Shown here in pieces: positions 8,779 to 16,930 of a stretch of 64,000 nucleotides of DNA. The stretch's first letter is position 1, and each line of letters begins with the position of its first letter. Both the position numbers and the translations under genes were made by a program. The notes under the pieces were generated by a model that did not search any database, was not told where the DNA came from, and saw only the letters and a program-made list of their open reading frames with translations. The stretch is from Arthrobacter sp. PAMC 25486 (GTDB lineage: Bacteria > Actinomycetota > Actinomycetes > Actinomycetales > Micrococcaceae): contig NZ_CP007595.1 of the NCBI RefSeq assembly GCF_000785535.1, positions 1,798,001 to 1,862,000 of the forward strand. Reading direction: 5' to 3'.

Positions 8779-9837
8779 TTAAACCGTTTCCTCAACTGGT
8801 GCGGACAGCCCCAGCTCCCGCGCACCCAAATCCGCAAACGCAGCCTCAACCACCGCCGGCGAAACAGCCGCCAAAGACGCAGGCAACCACGCAGGGTTCC
8901 TATCCTTGTCGACGAGCTGCGCCCGGATGCCCTCGGCAAAGTCCGGCCAGGCCAGGGCCCGCAGCGACACCCGCAGCTCCTGGTTCAGCACGGATTCCAG
9001 CGAACCCAGCGCCCGCGCCCGCCGCAGCGCGGCAAGGGTCACGGTCACCGCCGTTGGCGACTTGGCCGCAATGGTCTCCGCAGCCGCCGTGGCCGCGGGG
9101 TCCCCAACGCGGGCCAGCCGCCCAAGGATGGTTCCGGCGTCGTCCGGGGCGTAGCACTCATCAATCCACCAGCGCGCCTTGGCCAGTTCGGAATCCGGCG
9201 CCGCCTGCCCCAAACGTCCGACGGCGGAGCTTGCGTTGCGCACGGCCAGCTCGGCCACAAGCGTGGGCAGCTTGGCGGAGTCGACATAGTGGCTGGCCAG
9301 GCCCATGGCAATGGCGTCGGCGCCGCTGACCATGCCCCCGGTCAGTCCGGCATGGGTGCCCAACTCCCCCGGCGCGCGGGAGAGCAGGTAGGTGCCACCC
9401 ACGTCAGGGACGAAGCCGATACCTGTTTCGGGCATGCCGATCCGGGAGCGTTCGGTCACGATCCGGTGCGAGGCGTGCGCGGAAATGCCCACGCCGCCAC
9501 CCAGCACCACCCCGTCCATGAGCGTGACGATGGGTTTGGGGTAGCGGGCGATGCGGGCGTTGAGGTGGTATTCGTCGCGCCAGAATTGCTCGCTGGAATC
9601 TCCGCCGGTGCGCGCGTCGTGGTAAATGGAGACGATGTCCCCGCCTGCACACAGCCCCCGCTCACCGGAACCCGAGATGAGAACTGTTGCAACGGCGTCG
9701 TCCGTCTCCCACTCATCCAGCGCCGCCGCAATGGCCAGGATCATGCCGTGGTTCAGCGCGTTGATGGCCTTGGGCCGGTTCAGAATCAGCTGCCCCAAAG
9801 CTCCGGTGCGCTGCACGAGAACGTCGTTGTTTTCCAT
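8779..9837 (-). CDS. 3-hydroxyisobutyryl-CoA hydrolase (HIBCH-like crotonase)
   Basis: A 352-residue crotonase-fold protein, longer than hydratases and of the size of 3-hydroxyisobutyryl-CoA hydrolases. Signatures: 'NRPKAINAL', 'GLCAGGDIVSIYHDAR' (about residue 65), 'DGVVLGGGVGISAHASHRI' (about 108) and 'MPETGIGFVPDVGGTYLL' (about 135) with the catalytic Glu. It releases CoA from 3-hydroxyisobutyryl-CoA in valine degradation. ATG 9837 has GGAGG nine nt upstream; the in-frame ATG at 9852 is inside this signal and less likely. It follows the acyl-CoA dehydrogenase by 18 nt. Confidence 0.92.
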   Translation of the reverse strand: MENNDVLVQRTGALGQLILNRPKAINALNHGMILAIAAALDEWETDDAVATVLISGSGERGLCAGGDIVSIYHDARTGGDSSEQFWRDEYHLNARIARYPKPIVTLMDGVVLGGGVGISAHASHRIVTERSRIGMPETGIGFVPDVGGTYLLSRAPGELGTHAGLTGGMVSGADAIAMGLASHYVDSAKLPTLVAELAVRNASSAVGRLGQAAPDSELAKARWWIDECYAPDDAGTILGRLARVGDPAATAAAETIAAKSPTAVTVTLAALRRARALGSLESVLNQELRVSLRALAWPDFAEGIRAQLVDKDRNPAWLPASLAAVSPAVVEAAFADLGARELGLSAPVEETV

Positions 9838-9855
9838 AGACCCATCCTCCACTTC

Positions 9856-10992
9856 TTAGCGCTCCACGGCCAGACGGCCAATGATCAAGCGCATGATTTC
9901 ATTGCTGCCTTCAAGAATTTGGTGCACGCGCAGGTCCCGGACCAGCTTCTCCAGGCCGTACTCGCTGAGGTAGCCGTAGCCGCCATGCAGTTGCAGGGCC
10001 CGGTTGGCCACGTCAAAGCCGGCATCCGTGGCGACCAGCTTGGCCATGGCACACAGCTTGACGGTGTCCGGGGCGCCAGCGTCCAGGGCGTGGGCGGCGC
10101 GCATGAGCATGGTTCGGGAGACCTCGAGGTCGGTGTCCATTTCGGCGATGGCGAAAAGCAGGTGCTGCTTGTCGATCAGCGGCCCGCCAAACGCCTGCCG
10201 TTCCTTCAGGTACGCGATGGACTGTTCCAGCGCCGCCCGGCCACCGCCCAGTGAGCAGGCTCCAATGTTCACGCGCCCGCCGTTGAGGCCCTTCATGGCG
10301 ATGCCGAAACCGTCGCCCTCTTCGCCCAACCGGTTGGCCACGGGGATCCGCACGTTCTCCATCACCACCTGGCGGGTGGGCTGGGCGCGCCAGCCCATCT
10401 TCTTTTCGTTGGCGCCGAAGCTGAGCCCTGCCGCGTCATGGGGAACCACGACGGCGGTAATCCCCCGAGCGCCCAGGTCGGCCGTGCGGACCATCACTAA
10501 ATACCAGGCTGACGAGCCTGCCCCCGAGATGAACTGCTTCGTGCCGTTGAGGATGTAGTCGTCCCCGTCGCGGACGGCGCGGGTGGTGATGGCGGCGGCG
10601 TCGGAACCCACCCCCGGCTCGGACAGGCAGTAGCTGGTCAGCTCCGTCATGGCCGTGATGCCGGGCAACCATTTACTGCGCTGTTCGTCGTTGCCGAAGG
10701 CGTCGATCATCCAGGCCACCATGTTGTGAATCGAGATGTAGGCGGCGATGGTGGGGTCCACGGCGGCCAATTCCTCGAAGATCAGCACGGCGTCGGCCCG
10801 GCTCAACCCGGAGCCGCCATGCTCCTCCCCCACATAGATCCCGCCCATGCCCAGGGCACCGGCCTCGGCCAGCACGTCCACCGGGAAGTGCTTGTTCTCG
10901 TCCCATTCCGCGGTATGGGGCGCCAGGGCCGTGGCGGCAAAATCGCGCACCATTTCCACCATTGCCTCCTGCTCGGGAGATGACTGGTTCAT
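9856..10992 (-). CDS. Acyl-CoA dehydrogenase, isobutyryl-CoA dehydrogenase-like
   Basis: A 378-residue flavin dehydrogenase with the usual N-terminal helical, middle beta and C-terminal helical domains. Motifs: 'YCLSEPGVGSDAAAI' (about residue 127), 'KKMGWRAQPTRQV' (about 200), 'LNGGRVNIGACSLGG' (about 240), 'LQLHGGYGYL' and 'HQILEGSNEIM' (about 362) with the catalytic Glu. The QPTR and GGRVNI segments resemble ACAD8 (isobutyryl-CoA dehydrogenase). It oxidises a branched acyl-CoA and passes electrons to the ETF encoded upstream. First of four tightly spaced valine-route genes. Confidence 0.93.
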   Translation of the reverse strand: MNQSSPEQEAMVEMVRDFAATALAPHTAEWDENKHFPVDVLAEAGALGMGGIYVGEEHGGSGLSRADAVLIFEELAAVDPTIAAYISIHNMVAWMIDAFGNDEQRSKWLPGITAMTELTSYCLSEPGVGSDAAAITTRAVRDGDDYILNGTKQFISGAGSSAWYLVMVRTADLGARGITAVVVPHDAAGLSFGANEKKMGWRAQPTRQVVMENVRIPVANRLGEEGDGFGIAMKGLNGGRVNIGACSLGGGRAALEQSIAYLKERQAFGGPLIDKQHLLFAIAEMDTDLEVSRTMLMRAAHALDAGAPDTVKLCAMAKLVATDAGFDVANRALQLHGGYGYLSEYGLEKLVRDLRVHQILEGSNEIMRLIIGRLAVER

Positions 10993-11094
10993 AGTGGCTC
11001 CTTCTACCGCGTCGTTGCGGCGTCAGTGGTGAGATGGCAGGTGGCCATCTCTTTGCCAGCGGACCCACGTGGGTGAGGGGTCCGCCGTCGTACT

Positions 11095-12048
11095 TTATTT
11101 GGTGACCTTGCCCATCAGGGACGCGACGGGGCGCAGGAAGAGCGGCTGGGCCAGGAACCAGGCGCCGGCCATGACCACCAGGGATGCGGCGAAGATGCCG
11201 AAGCCCCACCAGTTCACCTCGTTGGAGGAGGCGTACATGTGGTTCAGGTTGCGCAACGCGCCGGTGGCCAGCACCAGGGTTACGTGGATGACGATGAAGC
11301 CCACGAAGTAGAGCATGACGGGGAAGTGCAGGGCGCGGGCCGCGGTGATGGGGTAGATCTTGTTCAGCGTGGTGGCGTTTTTGGGCCAGGCGCCGGACAT
11401 GCGCAGCCCGGTGGCGATGGCCAGGGGTGCGGCGATGAAGACGGTGATGAAGTACGTCAGCAGCTGCAGGCCGTTGTAATTGACCCAGCCGTCGTCAGTG
11501 GGCCAGTCGAGGGAGAGGTATTGCAGGCCGGCGGAGATCGCGTTGGGGAACACGTCCCAGCTGGTGGGCACGATGCGCATCCACTGGCCCGTGAAGAACA
11601 GGACCACGATGAAGATGGCGCCGTTGAGCACCCAGAGGGCGTCGAGGGTGAGGTGGAACCAGAGGTCCAGGCTGATCTTGGTGGGGGCGTTCCTGGTCTT
11701 GATGACGCCCTTGTTGTTGCGGATCCAGTGGGCGGCGGGGCGCTTGGTGGTGCGGACCGCCCAGCCGGAGCGGATGATCAGGAGGAGGAAGAACATGTTC
11801 AAAAAGTGCTGCCAGCCCAGCCAGGCGGGCAGCCCCACGGGGGCGCCGGCGGGCAGTTCCGACTGGCCGGGGTAGGTTTTCATGAAGTCCTGTATTGGGG
11901 CGAGGCCGGTGAACCAGCGCGCCACCAGGACCGCAACCGCTAGGAGTAGGATCAGGGCGCCCGCGGACACGCCGATTTTGGCCCACAGGCCGAGGCCGTT
12001 CCAACGCTCGGCGATGCCGGCGGCCTGCTTGGTCTTGGGGGTCGACAT
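11095..12048 (-). CDS. Membrane cytochrome b/b6-domain protein
   Basis: A 317-residue integral membrane protein with about six hydrophobic segments. Candidate haem-ligand His residues sit in 'WQHFLNM', 'WFHLTLD', 'ALHFPVM' and 'VIHVTL', as in di-haem cytochrome b subunits of formate dehydrogenase/thiosulfate reductase type. No catalytic partner of those enzymes is nearby. Instead it stands between etfBA (211 nt upstream) and the acyl-CoA dehydrogenase (102 nt downstream), so an electron-transfer role between ETF and the respiratory chain is possible. That role is inference; the family assignment is fairly safe. Confidence 0.75.
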   Translation of the reverse strand: MSTPKTKQAAGIAERWNGLGLWAKIGVSAGALILLLAVAVLVARWFTGLAPIQDFMKTYPGQSELPAGAPVGLPAWLGWQHFLNMFFLLLIIRSGWAVRTTKRPAAHWIRNNKGVIKTRNAPTKISLDLWFHLTLDALWVLNGAIFIVVLFFTGQWMRIVPTSWDVFPNAISAGLQYLSLDWPTDDGWVNYNGLQLLTYFITVFIAAPLAIATGLRMSGAWPKNATTLNKIYPITAARALHFPVMLYFVGFIVIHVTLVLATGALRNLNHMYASSNEVNWWGFGIFAASLVVMAGAWFLAQPLFLRPVASLMGKVTK

Positions 12049-12259
12049 GGTCTAAAACCTCTTTCGCGTACTTCCGTGGGAAGCGGCCTTGCGGTGGTGC
12101 CACCGCTTTGCAACAGTCTCTATTTGTAACAGCTTTGGGTGTGTTTCCATCCATTGTCCGTCATTGAGGGCCACACACCGGACGCTTGGCGAGGCGCCAT
12201 GCCGGGAGCCGTGCGCGGCGCCGCCTTGGCTCGCTTGCCACGGGAGGCGCCTTGGCTGG

Positions 12260-13237
12260 TTATTGGGCGCGGGCGGCGAGGGCTTCGATGAGCTGCGGCA
12301 CCACCGTGAACACGTCGCCCACAATGCCGAAGTCGGCCACATCAAAGATGGGCGAATCCCCGTCCTTGTTGATGGCCACGATGGTCTTGGCGGTCTGCAT
12401 GCCGGCGCGGTGCTGGATGGCTCCGGAAATGCCAAGCGCAATGTACAGCTGCGGGGAGACGCTGACGCCTGTCTGGCCCACCTGCGCGTGCTGGTCCACA
12501 TATCCGGCATCGACGGCGGCACGGGAGGCGCCGATGGCTGCCCCGAGGGCGTCCGCCAACTGTTCCACCAGGACGAAGTTTTCCTTGGAGCCCAGGCCAC
12601 GTCCGCCGGAGACAACTGTCTTGGCGGTGCGCAGTTCCGGACGGCTGTGGGTGGCAGGAGCATCATTGACGGCCGTGACCTGTGCGCCGGGGACCGTGCC
12701 CGACAGTGGGACGGTGATGATTTCCACGGCGCCGCCCCCGTCGTTTGCGGGCGCGCCGTCGATGGCCCCCTGGCGCACGGTAATGATGGGCAGGCCGCCC
12801 TCCACAGCGGATTCCACGTCATAGGCACCGCCGAAGATGGAGTGGCCGGCCACAACGCGCCCGCCGTCCAACCGCACGGAGACGGCGTCGTTGAGCATGG
12901 CACCACCCACGCGGACTGAAAGCCGGGCCGCAACCTCGCGGCCGTCAACGGAGTTGGCCACCAGAACGGCGGACGGTTCGTAGGCAGCAACCGCGGCCTC
13001 CAGGGCCTCGACGCTTGGGCCGGTCAGCACCGAAACGGCCTGGGCACCCAGTCCGAGGTAGATCACGCCCGCACCAGCCATCCCCAACTGCACTGTCGTT
13101 TCCGGGCTCAGTTCCTGATCGCTGGCGACCACGGCGACGGGCGTTCCGAGGGAGGCTGCCGCAGCCAGCAAGCCCTTGGCGGAAGCAGCAACCGCACCGG
13201 CGTGGGTCAATTCAATAAGAGTCAGAATATTTGCCAT
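12260..13237 (-). CDS. etfA: Electron transfer flavoprotein alpha subunit
   Basis: A 325-residue ETF alpha subunit of normal length. The C-terminal FAD domain shows 'VVSGGRGLGSKENF' (about residue 205), 'GASRAAVDAGYVDQHAQVGQTG' (split across 235-258) and 'ALGISGAIQHRAGMQ' (about 270), then 'IVAINKDGDSPIFDVADFGIVGD' residues that bind the FAD. With EtfB it accepts electrons from acyl-CoA dehydrogenases, of which three are encoded in the window. It starts 12 nt after etfB. Confidence 0.96.
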   Translation of the reverse strand: MANILTLIELTHAGAVAASAKGLLAAAASLGTPVAVVASDQELSPETTVQLGMAGAGVIYLGLGAQAVSVLTGPSVEALEAAVAAYEPSAVLVANSVDGREVAARLSVRVGGAMLNDAVSVRLDGGRVVAGHSIFGGAYDVESAVEGGLPIITVRQGAIDGAPANDGGGAVEIITVPLSGTVPGAQVTAVNDAPATHSRPELRTAKTVVSGGRGLGSKENFVLVEQLADALGAAIGASRAAVDAGYVDQHAQVGQTGVSVSPQLYIALGISGAIQHRAGMQTAKTIVAINKDGDSPIFDVADFGIVGDVFTVVPQLIEALAARAQ

Positions 13238-13249
13238 GGTGTTGCCTTC

Positions 13250-14017
13250 CTAGACCAAGCGGTTTTCAATGAGGTAGCCGGCCAGCTGCGTGGCGGCCGT
13301 GCCATCGTCTGCAATCTTGCGGCCAGCCTCTCGGGCGGGGCGCTCACTATGCGAGAGCACGACGGCGTGCGCAGGCGTCGCAGCCACGCCAAGATCGGCG
13401 AGCGAGAGTGTGGCGACGGGCTTGCGCTTGGCCGTCAAAATGCCCTTGAAGTTCGGGAAGCGCGCCTCGGCAGTCCGCTCGGTCACGGTGACCACGGCGG
13501 GCAGCGCGGCGGTGACCTGCAACGATCCGCTGTCCCCCGAGCGCTCACCGCTGACCTTGCCGCCGCCAAGTTCGACGGCGTTCAGCCCACCTACCAGAGG
13601 CAGGCCCAGGTGCTCGGCAACCATGGCCGGAACCACGCCGCCGCGGCCGTCCGTTGATTCATTGCCGGCGAGGATGACGTCGGCGTTGGTGCCGCGCAGG
13701 GCTGCGGCGAGCACCGCGGCGGTGCGGGCGGCATCGGAGCCGGCCAATCCGCCGTCGAGCACGTGAATGCCTGAATCGGCACCCATGGACAGGGCCTTGC
13801 GAATGGCCTTGGTGGCTTCATCCGGTCCCAGGGACAGCACCACAATTACGGTGGACTTGTCGGCGTCCTTCACACGCAGCGCCACTTCCAACGCTCGCTC
13901 ATTGATTTCATCCACCACGTTGTCCGCGGCGTCGCGGTCCAGCCAGCCGGTGGCCGGCACGAGCGTGCGTTCCTCCGCAGTGTCAGGCACCTGCTTGATA
14001 AGTACGACGATCTTCAT
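13250..14017 (-). CDS. etfB: Electron transfer flavoprotein beta subunit
   Basis: A 255-residue ETF beta subunit with the AMP-binding segment 'VILAGNESTDGRGGVVPAMV' (about residue 120) and the recognition-loop region 'PALPAVVTVTERTAEARFPNFKGI' (in two parts, about 180-200). It pairs with EtfA to shuttle electrons. ATG 14017 has GGGAGGG 8 nt before it; an in-frame start at 14032 is inside the leader. A perfect inverted repeat lies upstream, shared with the divergent marR gene. Confidence 0.96.
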   Translation of the reverse strand: MKIVVLIKQVPDTAEERTLVPATGWLDRDAADNVVDEINERALEVALRVKDADKSTVIVVLSLGPDEATKAIRKALSMGADSGIHVLDGGLAGSDAARTAAVLAAALRGTNADVILAGNESTDGRGGVVPAMVAEHLGLPLVGGLNAVELGGGKVSGERSGDSGSLQVTAALPAVVTVTERTAEARFPNFKGILTAKRKPVATLSLADLGVAATPAHAVVLSHSERPAREAGRKIADDGTAATQLAGYLIENRLV

Positions 14018-14060
14018 TGATTGCCCTCCCATGTCATGGTGTTGCGTGTCTTCCTGCAGA

Positions 14061-14080
14061 ATACTAGGTAGTACTAGTAT
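14061..14080. promoter_or_regulatory. Probable MarR operator between etfB and marR
   Basis: ATACTAG and CTAGTAT are perfect 7-bp arms around GTAGTA (14061-14067, 14074-14080). A further half-like TTACTAG follows at 14081-14087. The site lies between divergent start codons, 43 nt from etfB and 65 nt from marR, where a self-regulating MarR dimer would bind. Confidence 0.65.
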
Positions 14081-14145
14081 TTACTAGGGATCCAAAGTAA
14101 ATTGTTGTTCCAGCTGGTTTTCTTCCCGTTGAGAAAGGTCGTGCC

Positions 14146-14679
14146 GTGGCTGCCTCCCCCTTGCCGATGGACCCGATTGCCGAGGCCAAACGCCAGTGGA
14201 TTGCCCACGGCTGGGCCGATGCCGCTGACGCCATGGCCGCCTATTCCTCCGTCATGCGGGCACACCAGCTCATGTACAGCCGCGTTGACGCCGTGCTCAA
14301 GCCGCTGGGTTTGTCCTACGCCCGGCTGGAATTATTACGGCTGCTGTCCTTCACACGCGACGGCGCCTTGCCGATGGCAAGTGCCAGCGCCCGCCTGCAG
14401 GTGCATCCCACCTCCGTCACCAGCGTGGTTGACCGGCTGGAGCGCGATGCGCTGGTGCGCCGAGAGGCCCATCCCACCGACGGCCGCGCTACCCTGGTTG
14501 TCCTGACCGGCGGCGGCCGGAAGCTGGTGGAGGAGGCCACCACCGTCCTCAACGCCGAGGTCTTCGCCCAACCCGGGATTCCGACCGAGGACCTGCGCAA
14601 AATGACGGCCATCCTGGCCCGCTTCCGCCGCGAATCCGGCGACTTCACCGACCCGGTCCAATACCCCGACCCGCTGTAG
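14146..14679 (+). CDS. MarR family transcriptional regulator
   Basis: A 177-residue winged-helix regulator. The recognition region 'ASARLQVHPTSVTSVVDRLERDALV' (about residues 80-105) and the wing 'HPTDGRATLVVLT' are typical of MarR. It probably represses the divergent etfB-etfA (and valine-route) genes and itself through the inverted repeat at 14061-14080, released by an acyl-CoA or aromatic-type ligand; the ligand is not known. GTG 14146 has GAGAAAGG 7 nt upstream. It ends at a large palindrome. Confidence 0.92.
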   Translation: MAASPLPMDPIAEAKRQWIAHGWADAADAMAAYSSVMRAHQLMYSRVDAVLKPLGLSYARLELLRLLSFTRDGALPMASASARLQVHPTSVTSVVDRLERDALVRREAHPTDGRATLVVLTGGGRKLVEEATTVLNAEVFAQPGIPTEDLRKMTAILARFRRESGDFTDPVQYPDPL

Positions 14680-14692
14680 CATTCTTTCCCCA

Positions 14693-14759
14693 TCGTCGAG
14701 GTGTGAGTTCGCGCCCTCTCCGAGGGACGAGGAGAGGGCGCGAACTCACACCTCGACGA
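14693..14759. terminator. 29-bp perfect inverted repeat, probable two-way terminator
   Basis: Arms 14693-14721 and 14731-14759 are exact reverse complements with a 9-nt loop (GAGGGACGA). It sits 13 nt after the marR stop and contains the last codons and stop of the minus-strand hydrolase. The arms are much longer than a usual terminator. Confidence 0.75.
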
Positions 14760-15831
14760 AAAGGGTGGGGGCGCCGCGGCTGACCTCGATCGCCACATCC
14801 CGGCCCTGTGCCGACAGATACACCAGGTGGCTGGCGGTTTCGGCGAGCGCCAGGCGCAGCGTGAAACCGCGCAGCGAGTCGAAACCACGCGACCAGGTCA
14901 GCTCCTTCGACACATCCCAGACGCTCCCGGCCTCACCCGCATCGAGCACGGCGATGACCTCCCGAGAGCGCTCCAGCGTGTGCTCCCGCAGCTGCGCCAC
15001 GCGTGCCATGAGACCGCGGAATCGGTATTCGTGCGCCGGCAGCACCTCCATGTCCGCCCCGACGCCCATGATGTCCAGGGAGGTGAAGTAGTCACCCAGC
15101 GGGTCCACGTGGTTTTGGGCCTCCAGGGAGACGTGCGGGGTGATCTTGGGCAACACATGGTCACCCGTCAGGATCAGCTGGTTTGCCTCATCGACCAGGC
15201 AGATGCTGCCCGGCGTATGGCCCGGCGTGGACAGCACCCGCACCTTCAGCCCGGCCACCGGGATGAGTTCACCATCGGCAAGGCGCCGCTGCGGCTCTTC
15301 CACGTTGGTCATCTGCGCCCACGTCTCAGCCTGAAAACTGACCTCGTCCAGATACTCCGCCGGCACACCCCACGCCGTAAACTGCTCCCTGTCCTCGGTG
15401 ACGAAACGACCGGGATCGGAACGCCAATGCGTGGGCAGCAGCTCGTGCTCGCCCAACGCCACCCACGCCCCAGAAGCCTCGCGCAGGCGCGCCGCCATGC
15501 CCAGGTGGTCGGGGTGGAAGTGGGTCACCACAATCCCGGTGATGTCCTTTGGGCTGAGACCTGCGGTGGAGAGCCCCGCCGTCAGCACCGCCCAGCCCTC
15601 GTCCGAGTCCCAACCAGGATCCACGAGCGCCACCTCACGGGCTCCGCCCCCTGCTCCGCCAGCCGTGTCCCCCACCAGCACGTAGCACAGCGTGTAGCGC
15701 ATCGGGTTGCCTACGAACGGCACCGGAATGGACCAGACACCGGGCCGTACCTGCTCAACGGCGGGCATCACCTTGGACTGCCATGCCTGGAACTGTTCCT
15801 CTGCCGTGACCGTGATCAAGATGTCCTCCAA
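14746..15831 (-). CDS. MBL-fold metallo-hydrolase
   Basis: A 361-residue metallo-beta-lactamase-fold hydrolase. Zinc motif 'THFHPDHLG' (about residue 105), further ligands in 'STPGHTPGSICLV' (about 205) and 'LTGDHVL', and a C-terminal His in 'PAHEYRF'. Such proteins in fatty-acid clusters often act as thioesterases or lactonases, but the substrate is not shown. The start overlaps the end of the racemase gene by 16 nt, so it is the last gene of that operon. Its C-terminal codons lie inside the 29-bp palindrome. Confidence 0.88.
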   Translation of the reverse strand: MEDILITVTAEEQFQAWQSKVMPAVEQVRPGVWSIPVPFVGNPMRYTLCYVLVGDTAGGAGGGAREVALVDPGWDSDEGWAVLTAGLSTAGLSPKDITGIVVTHFHPDHLGMAARLREASGAWVALGEHELLPTHWRSDPGRFVTEDREQFTAWGVPAEYLDEVSFQAETWAQMTNVEEPQRRLADGELIPVAGLKVRVLSTPGHTPGSICLVDEANQLILTGDHVLPKITPHVSLEAQNHVDPLGDYFTSLDIMGVGADMEVLPAHEYRFRGLMARVAQLREHTLERSREVIAVLDAGEAGSVWDVSKELTWSRGFDSLRGFTLRLALAETASHLVYLSAQGRDVAIEVSRGAPTLFVEV

Positions 15832-16904
15832 GTGCTCAGTATGCTTGAAATATCTGTCTCACCCAGGGGTTCCCGGGCCACCGCAGCTGTGCGGGAAAAA
15901 CGCGGGGCCGGGGCGGCAACCACATGTTTGCCAGCCCCGGTCAGGGCGCCGCGGGCAGCCATATGGGCGTTTTCGGCGGCCTCGGCGAAGGTGAGCACCG
16001 GCGTAACGCACGCGTCAACGCCGTCGAACGTGTCAGCCCATTCATCCCGGGTCCGGGCCGCAAAGGCAGCAGCAAGAACTTCCGCCAGCGCACCCCACAT
16101 GGTGGGATCGTCACGATCGGGAAGGCCGGCGCCGTCCAAACCGAGGCCGTCAACGAGCAGCGCGTAAAACTGCGGTTCGATGGCGCCCACAGCAACATGG
16201 CCGCCGCCGGCACATCCATACGTTCGGTAGAACGGGGCGGCCCCGTCCAGCAGGTTCGCCTCGCGGGTGTCGTTCCACATTCCCACGGAGCGCAGTTCCA
16301 AGATGATCTGTGAGAGCACGCTGACGCCGTCCACCATGGCAGCATCCACCACCTGGCCTAGGCCCGAACGCTCCCGCTCCCAGAGCGCAGCCAGGATGCC
16401 GGTAAGCACAAACATGGAGCCGCCGCCAAAGTCCCCCACCAGGTTCATGGGCGGCATGGGGGCCGCGGCCGGACCCATGGCATGCAGCGCGCCGGTCAGG
16501 GCAATGTAGTTGATGTCGTGCCCGGCCCGCTGCGCCAGCGGGCCCTCCTGCCCCCAGCCGGTCATGCGGCCGTAGACGAGGCGCGGGTTCACCGCCAGGC
16601 ATTCCTCCGGGCCCAGGCCCAGCCGTTCGGCGGTACCCGGCCGGTAACCCTCAAGGAAAACATCCGCCGCGGCAACCAACCCGCGCACCCCGGCCAAGTC
16701 GGCGGCGTCCTTCAGGTTCGCCCGGACAGTGGTGCGGCCACGCTGCAGGTGCGTGCCGACGTCGTACCCGCCAACCGGAGGCGCGGGACCGACCACCCGC
16801 ACCACCTGCGCTCCCATGTCCGCCAACATCATGGCAGCATGCGGGGCTGGCCCCATGGCGGACAGCTCCACCACCTTCAATCCCTGCAACGGACCACCCA
16901 CCAC
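15816..16904 (-). CDS. CaiB/BaiF family, alpha-methylacyl-CoA racemase-like
   Basis: A 362-residue family III CoA-transferase fold protein. The residues of alpha-methylacyl-CoA racemase appear intact: His-Asp in 'AGHDINYIALTGAL' (about residue 125), Asp in 'NLVGDFGGGSM' (about 153) and Glu in 'AIEPQFY' (about 240), plus 'NLLDGAAPFY'. It would interconvert R and S 2-methylacyl-CoA so that branched chains can enter beta-oxidation. It starts 26 nt after the ligase stop and overlaps the hydrolase gene. Confidence 0.9.
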   Translation of the reverse strand: MVGGPLQGLKVVELSAMGPAPHAAMMLADMGAQVVRVVGPAPPVGGYDVGTHLQRGRTTVRANLKDAADLAGVRGLVAAADVFLEGYRPGTAERLGLGPEECLAVNPRLVYGRMTGWGQEGPLAQRAGHDINYIALTGALHAMGPAAAPMPPMNLVGDFGGGSMFVLTGILAALWERERSGLGQVVDAAMVDGVSVLSQIILELRSVGMWNDTREANLLDGAAPFYRTYGCAGGGHVAVGAIEPQFYALLVDGLGLDGAGLPDRDDPTMWGALAEVLAAAFAARTRDEWADTFDGVDACVTPVLTFAEAAENAHMAARGALTGAGKHVVAAPAPRFSRTAAVAREPLGETDISSILSTWRTS

Positions 16905-16930
16905 TTGCTCCTTTCAGCGTCAGCCGCAAT

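Noticed and set aside
8683..10254. 523-codon open frame on the plus strand
   Set aside because: It is antisense to the hydrolase and dehydrogenase genes, is rich in Arg/His/Gly/Gln, and matches no family; such frames are usual opposite high-GC genes.
11059..11085. Terminator after the cytochrome b gene
   Set aside because: GCGGACCC and GGGTCCGC can pair, but there is no T-run on the minus strand, so it is not listed as a terminator.
14827..16167. 446-codon open frame on the plus strand
   Set aside because: Antisense to the metallo-hydrolase and racemase genes, both with intact motifs; low-complexity composition.
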